Below, in pieces: positions 16,640-24,190 of a stretch of DNA of 52,146 bases. Numbering within the stretch: position 1 is the first letter of the stretch; the number at the start of each line of letters is the position of its first letter. A program made the translations under genes and the position numbers. Source of the stretch: Deltaproteobacteria bacterium (lineage in GTDB: Bacteria > Myxococcota_A > Polyangia > Polyangiales > JADJMO01); assembly GCA_022843175.1 (NCBI GenBank), contig JALHOE010000037.1:1-52146 (forward strand), read 5' to 3'. The notes under the pieces are model-generated. The model was not told the origin of the DNA. It ran no database searches and saw nothing but the letters and a program-made list of their open reading frames with translations.

Positions 16640-17371
16640 ATGCGATCGTTGTTCATGGCTGCCGTTGCTGTCGGAGTGGGCGTCGTCTGTCGAGAGAGCG
16701 TCGCTTGCGACAGCGACGACCAATGCAAGGGCAACCGGGTCTGCGAGGATGGCAAGTGCGTGCGGCCCTCGAAGGGCGAAAAGACCGAGCCGAAGACCGA
16801 GAAGTCGCCGATGGACAGCGGTCCTGCGTGGTCGGGCGCGCGGGCGGTCTTCGGGAAGTCGGTGTGGATGTCTGCCGCGTTGCTGATCGGCAAGCACTTC
16901 CCCGCCAGGGACGATGCCCGCGTTCCGGATCGGTACCCTCATCTAGGCTTTGGCGCCGGTTTGCAGGTCGCCCTTGCTCGCGATGGCTTCTATTTCGGCT
17001 TGCGATGGCACTATGTTCCTGAGAACGAGTGGAGCGGCGAAACCACCGGAGGCACCGAGCAGCGAGTGATGATCTCAGTCCGTGAGAGCAACTCCCTCTA
17101 CATGCTCGACATGGGCGCTGACGTTCGCATTGCGGGTCCGCTGATTCTGCGGACGATGTTGGGCTTCGGGCTCTCGACTTCGACGCGCAAGTTCTCGTCC
17201 GACTACACGGTCAACGACACGGCCGCCAACCTGGGGGCCGCGTTGCAGTTCCTCTACCGGGCACACGAGAACGCGTACATCGGCATCCACACGGGCTTGC
17301 TCACACGGATGAAACCCGAGTTCGCGATCCACACGTACGATCTCTTCGCGGTGATCGGTTCGGTCCTGTGA
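16640..17371 (+). CDS. Outer-membrane protein, paralogue of the 15239 gene
   Basis: Start at 16640 gives a good signal peptide (MRSLFMAAVAVGVGVVC) with GGGAGG about 10 nt upstream; an in-frame ATG at 16619 is less likely. The N-terminal motif CDSDDQCKGNRVCEDGKC matches the 15239 protein, as does the charged linker (shorter here) and the barrel-like C-terminal domain with YFGLRWHYVPEN. The pair looks like a local duplication that has diverged. Function is unknown. Confidence 0.78.
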   Translation: MRSLFMAAVAVGVGVVCRESVACDSDDQCKGNRVCEDGKCVRPSKGEKTEPKTEKSPMDSGPAWSGARAVFGKSVWMSAALLIGKHFPARDDARVPDRYPHLGFGAGLQVALARDGFYFGLRWHYVPENEWSGETTGGTEQRVMISVRESNSLYMLDMGADVRIAGPLILRTMLGFGLSTSTRKFSSDYTVNDTAANLGAALQFLYRAHENAYIGIHTGLLTRMKPEFAIHTYDLFAVIGSVL

Positions 17372-17537
17372 GGGTTGCATGCCACACGGCCCTATCCGCA
17401 ACCAAGACGCCCGTCCTGACTGGTCGTCCTACACGGACCCTCGCCCATAGCGCACGACGCAGCGACCTCGCCATCGACGATCCGAAGCATCATGCGCCGC
17501 GAGCGGTCGAGCGTGGGAACCGCGCGTCGCTCCCTTC

Positions 17538-17566
17538 CTGACAGGGAGATTCTGTGGCGCTATCCT
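17538..17566 (+). promoter_or_regulatory. Candidate sigma-70 promoter of the 17574 gene
   Basis: CTGACA (17538-17543) and TATCCT (17561-17566) are separated by 17 bp and are close to the sigma-70 consensus. The ATG follows 7 nt after the -10, so the transcript would start at or next to the start codon. Confidence 0.5.
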
Positions 17567-17573
17567 CGGAGCC

Positions 17574-18029
17574 ATGGCGCACGTAATCAGCACCGCGATC
17601 GACCATCGGCCCACGACACCCGAGCCGACGGACTTCGAGGGAGCGATGAAGGCCCTGGACGCAGCTCACAAGCGTCGCGATCACCGCGAGGAGTTCGTCC
17701 TTTACTTGGTCCACGCCAACGATTTCTTCCGCCTCGGTGAGGGCGGCTATTGGGCACAGGGTGTCCGCGTCGATGCTGGGTGGCTTGTCTTCGAGTGCGA
17801 CGACCATCGAGCCAACCAGACCGAGATCGACGAAGCCGTGCGCGCCCACGAGGCCGCCAAGCCGCTTCCCGAGGGGTGGCACCTGCTCGACCGAGCTGCG
17901 GCCGGTAAGGCGTACGACGAAGCCGTCAAGAAGTGGGGCATCGACTGGTTCACCGACGGCAGAACCGACGGTGGGCGGTACGACGTGGCCGTTCAACTCG
18001 CGCTACTCGGTGAGGTTTGCTTCGGGTGA
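17574..18029 (+). CDS. Hypothetical cytoplasmic protein, 151 residues
   Basis: No signal peptide or membrane segment is present. The product has an acidic helical pattern with EEFVLYLVHANDFFRLGEGG, DAGWLVFECDDHRANQTEID and KKWGIDWFTDGRTDGGRYDV. No known motif was recognised. The gene stands alone between two secreted-protein clusters. Confidence 0.65.
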   Translation: MAHVISTAIDHRPTTPEPTDFEGAMKALDAAHKRRDHREEFVLYLVHANDFFRLGEGGYWAQGVRVDAGWLVFECDDHRANQTEIDEAVRAHEAAKPLPEGWHLLDRAAAGKAYDEAVKKWGIDWFTDGRTDGGRYDVAVQLALLGEVCFG

Positions 18030-18151
18030 TCGCCACACGCACCTGCCGCTTCACGGTAGGCGACTCCGCCCGCTGAGCCCAACGCGGCGTGCCGCGACAG
18101 CGTAACCGGTGAGGTCATCGCGGCGATCCACCAAATCGGACGCGATGAAAA

Positions 18152-18168
18152 TCACCCCGCAGGGGTGA
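18152..18168. promoter_or_regulatory. Palindrome TCACCCC-N3-GGGGTGA, copy 3
   Basis: A perfect inverted repeat with spacer GCA, 109 bp upstream of the Cys-rich protein gene at 18278 and 122 bp beyond the preceding stop. It is followed by CGTCTC, as near copy 1. Confidence 0.55.
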
Positions 18169-18277
18169 CGTCTCTCGACGGTCTTTTTCGCCTCGGGCGT
18201 CTCGGCGTTGACCCGCCTTGACGAGGCCGACCCTTCTGTTCTTCTCGCGGGTTCAACTCGCGTCGGGAGGCAGAATC

Positions 18278-19810
18278 ATGGCCGGTAGGTTCCTCGCACG
18301 CACGGCTGTCGCGCAAGCTGCGATTCTGGCGATCACGGCGGCGCTGGCGACGACGAACTGTTCACCGGACGGGTCCTCGACCGCGCCTCGGCGTGTCGCC
18401 TGCGGTGCCGACTCCAACGGGATTACGCGTGCCACTCGTGTCGGTGAGACGGAGGTCTCCTTGTCATTCGCGGGGGCGTCGGCCGACAAGGCCCTCGTCT
18501 CCGGCCGCGCGACGCGCGGTGGACAGCTCATCTTCGCGGCCTCGACCGAGGCGACTTCCGGCGGCAAGGTGTTGGATCTCGACGTCACCTTCGGAACACT
18601 TCTCGTCGAGGGCGTACGGCAGTATCACCTCCACACCGACGACGGCGGCGAGACGTTCACTGGCAGTGTAGACGGTCGGGCAGTCCTGCCGTTCGCGAAG
18701 GGCGCCAAGGAGAGTCGATTCGCCGACGATGGATCGATCGTTCCTGCGGGCAGGGTCAAGGATTCGACGATCGAGCGGGAGGTGCACGAAGCCTTCAACG
18801 CGCTCATGAGCCCCGACGCCTGCGGAGCATCGGCGTCTGCACCGTCGAAGTCACCGAAAGCGTCATCCGGTATTGGCAAGACCGAGCAGAAAGTCGTCAA
18901 GTCCGGGTCGTCGGACACGTGCGGTGAGTGCAACCTCGCGTGCAGTGGCGTTGCGCTGAGCATCTCGATTGCGGCGACGGCCTGCGCGACACTGCCCCCT
19001 CCGCTTTCCCTCGCGTGCGTTGCAATCTTCTTCGTTTCGGCAGCCGTCTACCTTGGGTTCTGCTTCGGAGCGTGTTTCCTTGCGTACTGCAATGGCCCCA
19101 CGTGCGGAACCAGCCCCGGCGTTTTCTCGGACCGGTATCGCTGCAACGTCGGTGAGACTTGCGCTAACCCCATCCACAACGACCCCCGTTCGCGGTGTTG
19201 TCCAGCATTCACGACGCCCTGCGTCGCGGAACCGGCAGGCCCCGGCGTTCCGATGTCCGACCGCCTGTTTCTCTGTTGCGAGAACAACAAGGGGGAATCG
19301 TGTGCGCCTCGCGAGAACAAGTGCTGCCTCCCGCCGGAGGTTGCGGTGGACGGCGCGTGCTGTCCACAGGGCTTGCAGTTCAGAAAACCGGACGGATCGA
19401 CGGGCTGCTGCACACAGCCGCTCTGCTCCGATGGAAGCTGCTGCGGCGGCCTCGGTGTCTGCGGAGCCACCGGTGGTTGTTGCGCTACTCCTTGCGGCGG
19501 AAACCGCTGCTGCGATGCCGGTGCCGGGGAAGCCTGCTTGCTCGGTTCGGGCGGCCAGACGTGCTGCAGAGGGGCGCAACGATGCGGCACCAGGTGCTGC
19601 GCGGATGGCACGGTATGTCTTGATCCGTCGCTGGGTACGTGCGGTGTCTCTAGTTGCCCCCCAGGGACTGTGGCCACGAGAGATGAAGCGACCGGCGCCA
19701 CCATTTGTTGCGGGTCGAATTCGTCGGGCGGATGCAACGGTGCATGCTGCTCCTTCGGACAATTGTGCTGCGGCACTCCAGCGGCGTGTTCGACGGATTG
19801 CATCAGGTAG
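18278..19810 (+). CDS. Cys-rich secreted protein with a hydrophobic Cys-rich core
   Basis: Start at 18278 is preceded by GGGAGGCAG and followed by a signal peptide (QAAILAITAALATTNC). A beta-rich N-terminal domain (about 35-200) is followed by residues with CGECNLACSGVALSISIAAT and then LACVAIFFVSAAVYLGFCFG. This is a very hydrophobic stretch of about 60 residues with regularly spaced cysteines, and it could be a membrane hairpin or a bacteriocin-like core. The last 200 residues are Cys-Cys-rich disulfide modules. Its layout is similar to the PLA2-like gene at 9712. It is followed 12 bp later by an RCC1-like gene. Confidence 0.75.
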   Translation: MAGRFLARTAVAQAAILAITAALATTNCSPDGSSTAPRRVACGADSNGITRATRVGETEVSLSFAGASADKALVSGRATRGGQLIFAASTEATSGGKVLDLDVTFGTLLVEGVRQYHLHTDDGGETFTGSVDGRAVLPFAKGAKESRFADDGSIVPAGRVKDSTIEREVHEAFNALMSPDACGASASAPSKSPKASSGIGKTEQKVVKSGSSDTCGECNLACSGVALSISIAATACATLPPPLSLACVAIFFVSAAVYLGFCFGACFLAYCNGPTCGTSPGVFSDRYRCNVGETCANPIHNDPRSRCCPAFTTPCVAEPAGPGVPMSDRLFLCCENNKGESCAPRENKCCLPPEVAVDGACCPQGLQFRKPDGSTGCCTQPLCSDGSCCGGLGVCGATGGCCATPCGGNRCCDAGAGEACLLGSGGQTCCRGAQRCGTRCCADGTVCLDPSLGTCGVSSCPPGTVATRDEATGATICCGSNSSGGCNGACCSFGQLCCGTPAACSTDCIR

Positions 19811-19822
19811 ACTCGTTCGGCG

Positions 19823-21064
19823 ATGACGAACGTCGTTTTCGTGGCCGCACTCCTTGGCATCGCCGGGGGATGCGGCGGTCGGAGCGAACTGCCGCTTGGG
19901 GAGTGGCCCGGCGACTCCTCCTCGATCCCCCTCGCGGAGGTGGCCGCCGACGAAGGGATCGACACCCCGAGTGACACGGGCTTCCCGGACGCCGGACCGC
20001 CGCAGGTCCAACTGGCAGCATCCAAATACGCCACCTTTGTGGTGTCGGGCGGCGTCGTTCATGCGTGGGGCCGGAACTTCGCTGGCGAGCTGGGCCTCGG
20101 TGATCGAGACGATCGCCACACACCGACCGTCTCAACAAAGCTGTCGGACATCCGCGAGATCGCCGCTGGCGAGGGAGTGACGTGCTTTCGCGATGGCACT
20201 TGGAAGGTCTGGTGCGTTGGCATCAACGAGGTTGGCGAACTCGGCATCGGCACGACGAGCAAGACACCGGCCGTCGAGCCGGTTTCGCCGATCGGAAGCG
20301 TTCAGCGTCTCTTCGTACGCGGCCACTCACGAGTATCGATCGTCCAACGCCTCAACGGATCGTTTGCTGGTTGGGGGTACGATGATGGTGAACTCGGGAT
20401 CGGCCCGCACAAGGACGGCGACGTCGCCGTCCCGAGCCCAGTGGCGATTTCCGCCATCAGCGACGCGCGTGACGTGGCCGTTGGGAACTACTTCTCGTGC
20501 GCGTTGCGACCCGATGCAACCGTCACTTGCACCGGGTCGAACGGGACCGGCCAGCTCGGCGACGGAACGACCACCAATCGCACCCTGCACGCTGCCGTGA
20601 AGGGCCTCACCGGGGTGGTCAAAATATGGGCGGGTTTCGCTCACGTCTGCACGCTACGCAACGACGAATCGGTCTGGTGTTGGGGCGCAAACTCAAAGGG
20701 CCAGCTCGGTGACGGGCTGCCGAAACCGATGGTGACGCTTCCCACGCGCGCGCAAATCTCTGGACCGCTCGCGCAGATGAGTGGAGGCGTCTACCACACT
20801 TGCGCGCTACGCCCGACTGGCGACGTTCTCTGTTGGGGCGGCAACGTAGATGGACAAGTAGGCGACGGCACCGTCGTCGATCGTTTCCGCCCCCAGCGTG
20901 TCGAGGGGCTCCCGGCGGCAGTCGAGATCGCCGTCGGCTGGGAGCACTCGTGTGCACGCACGAGCGACGATGGGATTTGGTGTTGGGGCGGCGGTCGCTT
21001 CGGTCAGGTCGGTGACGGCACGACGAACACCCGCGTCAAGCCCGTCAAGGTCTGGCCCAAGTGA
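19823..21064 (+). CDS. RCC1-repeat beta-propeller lipoprotein
   Basis: The 413-residue product has a lipobox (IAGGC, Cys17) and at least six RCC1-type blades, recognisable by repeats such as VHAWGRNFAGELGLGD, VWCWGANSKGQLGDG, VLCWGGNVDGQVGDGT and IWCWGGGRFGQVGDGT, each preceded by an 'HxCA' element. RCC1 propellers make seven-bladed rings for protein-protein contact. In myxobacteria and relatives they are common as surface proteins of unknown ligand. It probably shares a transcript with the Cys-rich gene upstream. Confidence 0.9.
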   Translation: MTNVVFVAALLGIAGGCGGRSELPLGEWPGDSSSIPLAEVAADEGIDTPSDTGFPDAGPPQVQLAASKYATFVVSGGVVHAWGRNFAGELGLGDRDDRHTPTVSTKLSDIREIAAGEGVTCFRDGTWKVWCVGINEVGELGIGTTSKTPAVEPVSPIGSVQRLFVRGHSRVSIVQRLNGSFAGWGYDDGELGIGPHKDGDVAVPSPVAISAISDARDVAVGNYFSCALRPDATVTCTGSNGTGQLGDGTTTNRTLHAAVKGLTGVVKIWAGFAHVCTLRNDESVWCWGANSKGQLGDGLPKPMVTLPTRAQISGPLAQMSGGVYHTCALRPTGDVLCWGGNVDGQVGDGTVVDRFRPQRVEGLPAAVEIAVGWEHSCARTSDDGIWCWGGGRFGQVGDGTTNTRVKPVKVWPK

Positions 21065-21067
21065 GCT

Positions 21068-21718
21068 TCACTTCTTCGTCATCGTGATCAACCGAACCAC
21101 GCCTTCCACGCCGCTACCCACGAACATCTTGAGGGTCGTCGGCGTCGCCTCATAGCTTGCTCCGAACGTCGTCCCCGTGGTCCCTGGGCACGTGTCCGTC
21201 GGCTGCCACGTCGGCTTTCCCGCGCCACTGGTGCCGTACACCCATGTACCCGCGAAGGTTTCTGTCGCACCGTCGTTGTCTCGGCGAGCTGTCTCGTACG
21301 TCGTCGCGGTGAACATCATCGTGCGTCGCATCGTTCCACGGGGACCGGCCATACCTCCCGTGCCCGTGTAGTCGATCGCCTCCGTGATGACATACGTACC
21401 AGGAAGGATCGTTCCGCCGCTCGTGAACGCAACCGGCGCCGACGCGACGCCTTGGACTGTCACACCGGGTCCGGGATCGATCGCGGAGCAGACCTTCGGG
21501 GCGTCCGATGGGGAATCGGCAGACGCATCGGGTTTCCCCGAGTCCACCAGCGTTTCCGTGGGCGAGCTGTCCGCGACGATAGCTGTCTCGCTCGGGCCAT
21601 CCGCACCGGCGTCGGTGACGCCCGCGCTATCCGCGACGGAATCGATTGAAGGGTCGGCCGTTGAACCGCCGCATGAGATCAGAAAACCGGCTGCGACGAG
21701 GTAGGAAAGCCGCTTCAT
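21068..21718 (-). CDS. Lipoprotein with acidic Ser/Asp/Thr linker
   Basis: The 216-residue product has a lipobox (FLISC, Cys16), an acidic low-complexity linker (about 20-75) typical of myxobacterial surface lipoproteins, and a beta-rich C-terminal domain with TSGGTILPGTYVITEAIDYT. The function is not recognisable. Its start codon overlaps the stop of the upstream gene (ATGA), indicating translational coupling. It is tail-to-tail with the RCC1 gene (3 bp). Confidence 0.82.
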   Translation of the reverse strand: MKRLSYLVAAGFLISCGGSTADPSIDSVADSAGVTDAGADGPSETAIVADSSPTETLVDSGKPDASADSPSDAPKVCSAIDPGPGVTVQGVASAPVAFTSGGTILPGTYVITEAIDYTGTGGMAGPRGTMRRTMMFTATTYETARRDNDGATETFAGTWVYGTSGAGKPTWQPTDTCPGTTGTTFGASYEATPTTLKMFVGSGVEGVVRLITMTKK

Positions 21719-22038
21719 GATTCGGGTCTAGCACGATCCCGTAACAGGCTCGATTGCCTCAAATCACAGCGGCTGGGCTTCGCTTCCCTCGCGGGGCATC
21801 CCGACCGAGCGCGCGACGGCCAATCGTCCCACGTGCGCCAGGACCACCAGTTGATCACCGTGTCCTCGGACGCGAGCGCGATCGCCGCGATGACCACGAG
21901 ACCGGGCGGCACGTGCTCGATCTCGACGTGAAGATCGACACCGTGCTCGATGCACCAACGCTCTCGCCGCACGAGCTGACCGCCGACGGCGGCGTCGAGG
22001 GCGACGAATACGTCCGGCGGCAGGTCGGTCGAGCGCAT
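21715..22038 (-). CDS. Hypothetical protein under the shared promoter module
   Basis: I choose the ATG at 22038 because the module TTGATG-N17-TAGAGG ends 4 nt before it. The frame can extend to 22071, but that would read through the promoter. The 107-residue product has a middle part with VDLHVEIEHVPPGLVVIAAI and a basic, Cys-containing tail. No family was recognised. It is translationally coupled to the lipoprotein gene by an ATGA overlap. Confidence 0.6.
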   Translation of the reverse strand: MRSTDLPPDVFVALDAAVGGQLVRRERWCIEHGVDLHVEIEHVPPGLVVIAAIALASEDTVINWWSWRTWDDWPSRARSGCPAREAKPSRCDLRQSSLLRDRARPES

Positions 22039-22042
22039 GACC

Positions 22043-22071
22043 CCTCTACCCAGGGGGGCGCGATCCATCAA
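22043..22071 (-). promoter_or_regulatory. Promoter module, shared family
   Basis: Minus-strand TTGATG (22071-22066) within GGTTGATGGATC, a 17-bp spacer, then TAGAGG (22048-22043). ATG follows after 4 nt. The -35 and -10 elements are identical in sequence to those at 28056-28084. Confidence 0.6.
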
Positions 22072-22521
22072 CCGCTCGACTACGACCGGTCCCGCCCCCT
22101 CGAACGCGAAGCCTCGCGCCGGAAACTCGACGGCCGTTTGGAGCGGCGTGCTTCGTTCGGCGGGATGGAACGGAGAATATTTCTCGGTTCGACGGGCGTG
22201 CGATCACCGTGCGCATCCGCATCGGATCTGAGGCGCGATCAGGCTGGCGCCGCGTCGGGTTGGAATCAACCCCGGCGAGGCGATGGGGGACTCGTCGATC
22301 TATTTTCGCGAAAGTGATGGGGCGCGACCAGATTTGCCGAACCATCGGTGTAGACGAAGAAGAACGCCATGAAGACCTCGAACCCCATCCGCTCGATCGC
22401 ACGCCCCGCGAAGGGGAGCTCCCTAGGCGCGCCCCCGGCGGGGGCCAGCCGAGGGTGACCGGGCATCCGTGCCTCGATCGCCCGAACCCCTCCGGGGAGG
22501 TCGCACGGGATCGAGACGGAC
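22072..22521. other. Intergenic region upstream of the ParB-like gene
   Basis: This 450-bp stretch has no convincing gene. It contains a near-perfect palindrome GGGTTGGAATCAACCC (22257-22272), whose perfect form occurs at 28033-28048, and two further inverted repeats close to the ParB-like gene: GCCCCC-GGC-GGGGGC (22431-22445) and CCTCC-GG-GGAGG just before the gene start. It is a candidate regulatory or origin region. Confidence 0.4.
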
Positions 22522-23826
22522 ATGGCCACGAAGAAAAAGGACACGAACGGCGCTTCGGCGCCGCAGGCGACTCTTGAGCTGAAAATCGGGCGCATCACAG
22601 AGGCGAACCATACGGGCGATTGGGTCGACCCTGCGGCCCTGCGTGAGCACCCGCGCAACAAGGTCTACTTCACCGAGGGGCCGGTGGAGGCACTCGAACG
22701 ACTCGGCGAGGATCTCGCCACGGCTGGTTACAAGGAGGCGATCGTCGTCACCGACGAGACGTGCGGTTCCGGCGCCGATGTTGTCATCCGGGGTTGGCGC
22801 CGCACCAGGGCGGCGGCGATCAAGGGAATGAAGGTGCCGGTCCTCCGCGTCAGCAACCTGACGGTCGAGCAGGAGGAGCAGGCGCTCGTACGCGACAACC
22901 TGAGCGACTTGCTCGGTCGGCGATACGTTCCCTCGGAGCGCGCACTGCTCGTGCGAGGTCTGGTGGACAATTACACGAAGCTCGGTCTCGCCGGGGTTGG
23001 AAACAACTCCGACGGCAGCAAGCCCCGCACCGCCGAGGTGATCGCGAAGGAGCTGGGGGAGACAACGAACGGCATCAAGGATCTCGAAGCCGTGTTCGGG
23101 AGCCCGCACTCCACGGCTGCACTCCAGGCGGCGGTCGACGACGGCACGGTCGCACTCTCCGTCGCCGTCAAGATCGTGCGCGAGGTCGGTCGGGAACCCG
23201 CCATCGCCGCAGCGGTCAAGAAGGTCCGCAAGGGAGAGAGCGATGGCGCGGCCGACACGGTGATCGCCGACGCGAGGGCCAAGGTCGACGCAGCGCTCAA
23301 GGAGCTTCTCGCCGGGCGTGACCGCCCGAAGACGAAGGCGAAACCCGAGGACGCCAAGCCCGAGGAGGGCTTCCCCGCGAAGAAGGCCACCAACGCCGAC
23401 GGTCGTCAGACAACGCTGGAGGAGTTCGAGGAAGCATTGGAGCGCCACGAGGCGGCATCCGGCGGCGACCTCAAACACCAACCCTCGGCATCGACATCGG
23501 CGGGCTCGGCGTCGATGACGCTCGAGAAGGGCGGCGAGCAGGCGCCCGCCAGTGGCCAAAACCGGAGTGGCGATGACGACAAGACCGTCACGACAGACGA
23601 CGGCGAGCCGATCTCCGAGAAACGAAAGCTCGCGAACGTCACGACGAAGACCGCAGCCGCGAAGTCCTCGGACGACGAGCCGATCCTCATCACCTTTCGG
23701 ATCATCGTGGATGGCGAGTCCCGCCGGGGCGAGTTCGCGATCGGCGGTTACGGGTGCGAGCTGACACTGCCCATCGGCAGCGAGCCGACGCTCGTCGGCA
23801 CCATCGTCGCGAAGAAGGCGACGTAG
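22522..23826 (+). CDS. ParB/sulfiredoxin-fold nuclease-like or partition protein
   Basis: The 434-residue product has a ParB N-terminal domain at about 35-110: DPAALREHPRNKVYF, then LGEDLATAGYKEAIVV, and GWRRTRAA (91-98), matching the ParB 'GxRRxRA' box that binds CTP/phosphate. A helix-turn-helix-like part follows (EQALVRDNLSDLLGRRYVPS). The rest is an acidic Lys/Ala/Glu-rich linker (about 250-390) and a short beta-rich C-terminus. No ParA ATPase gene is nearby, so plasmid-type partition is not established; it may instead be a regulator or plasmid-type replication accessory. It is followed by a large dyad (23837-23880). Confidence 0.82.
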   Translation: MATKKKDTNGASAPQATLELKIGRITEANHTGDWVDPAALREHPRNKVYFTEGPVEALERLGEDLATAGYKEAIVVTDETCGSGADVVIRGWRRTRAAAIKGMKVPVLRVSNLTVEQEEQALVRDNLSDLLGRRYVPSERALLVRGLVDNYTKLGLAGVGNNSDGSKPRTAEVIAKELGETTNGIKDLEAVFGSPHSTAALQAAVDDGTVALSVAVKIVREVGREPAIAAAVKKVRKGESDGAADTVIADARAKVDAALKELLAGRDRPKTKAKPEDAKPEEGFPAKKATNADGRQTTLEEFEEALERHEAASGGDLKHQPSASTSAGSASMTLEKGGEQAPASGQNRSGDDDKTVTTDDGEPISEKRKLANVTTKTAAAKSSDDEPILITFRIIVDGESRRGEFAIGGYGCELTLPIGSEPTLVGTIVAKKAT

Positions 23827-23836
23827 CGGATCAACC

Positions 23837-23880
23837 GACCCGCAAATTACAAAGAGATAGTTCTATGTAGTTTGCGGGTC
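23837..23880. repeat. Large dyad between ParB-like and RHH genes
   Basis: Two 14-bp arms, GACCCGCAAATTAC and GTAGTTTGCGGGTC (13 of 14 complementary), flank a 16-base AT-rich centre. There is no T-run after it, so it is a weak candidate for an intrinsic terminator. It could instead be a binding site for the ParB-like or ribbon-helix-helix protein. A smaller palindrome, CTTCT-AA-AGAAG (23905-23916), lies just before the RHH gene start and may be its own operator. Confidence 0.55.
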
Positions 23881-23929
23881 CTACACCGTCGCCATCCCAA
23901 GAATCTTCTAAAGAAGCTGCCTACGGGAG

Positions 23930-24157
23930 ATGTCGCAGTCGCCCCGTATCGTCTCCGCGCAGGCGTGGCCGTCCGATCTCGACGCCCTCGATGAACTCGC
24001 CCAGCAGCATGGCGTGTCCCGCGCCCGGCTGCTGCGGGTGTTGATCATCGAGGCGTGTCGCAGCCTCGACGTTGGTCGCGTCCGCGAGTTGCTCGACGCC
24101 GACGAGCTGTTTCGTCGTCGTGTTGATGGGCGTCGTCGCGAGCCACCCGACCGGTGA
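23930..24157 (+). CDS. Ribbon-helix-helix (CopG-like) DNA-binding protein
   Basis: The 75-residue product shows the RHH pattern: a short beta strand (RIVSAQAWPSDLDALDEL), then two helices (AQQHGVSRARLLRVLIIEAC) with the SRARLLR turn. Such proteins bind palindromic operators as dimers and often control plasmid-type replication or partition genes. Its position between the dyad and the primase-helicase gene suggests autoregulation of this module. A ribosome binding site (ACGGGAGATG) overlaps the start. Confidence 0.75.
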   Translation: MSQSPRIVSAQAWPSDLDALDELAQQHGVSRARLLRVLIIEACRSLDVGRVRELLDADELFRRRVDGRRREPPDR

Positions 24158-24190
24158 CCCGATTGTAGAGGCGGCGGGTCACCTTGCCGG

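Noticed and set aside
22266-22661. Minus-strand frame containing MGFEVFMAFFFVYTDG
   Set aside because: It lies opposite the start of the ParB-like gene and has no ribosome binding site or matching promoter. The hydrophobic stretch is short and probably chance.
23837-23880. Rho-independent terminator for the ParB-like gene
   Set aside because: The hairpin loop is long and no T-run follows on either strand, so I list it as a dyad with unknown role.
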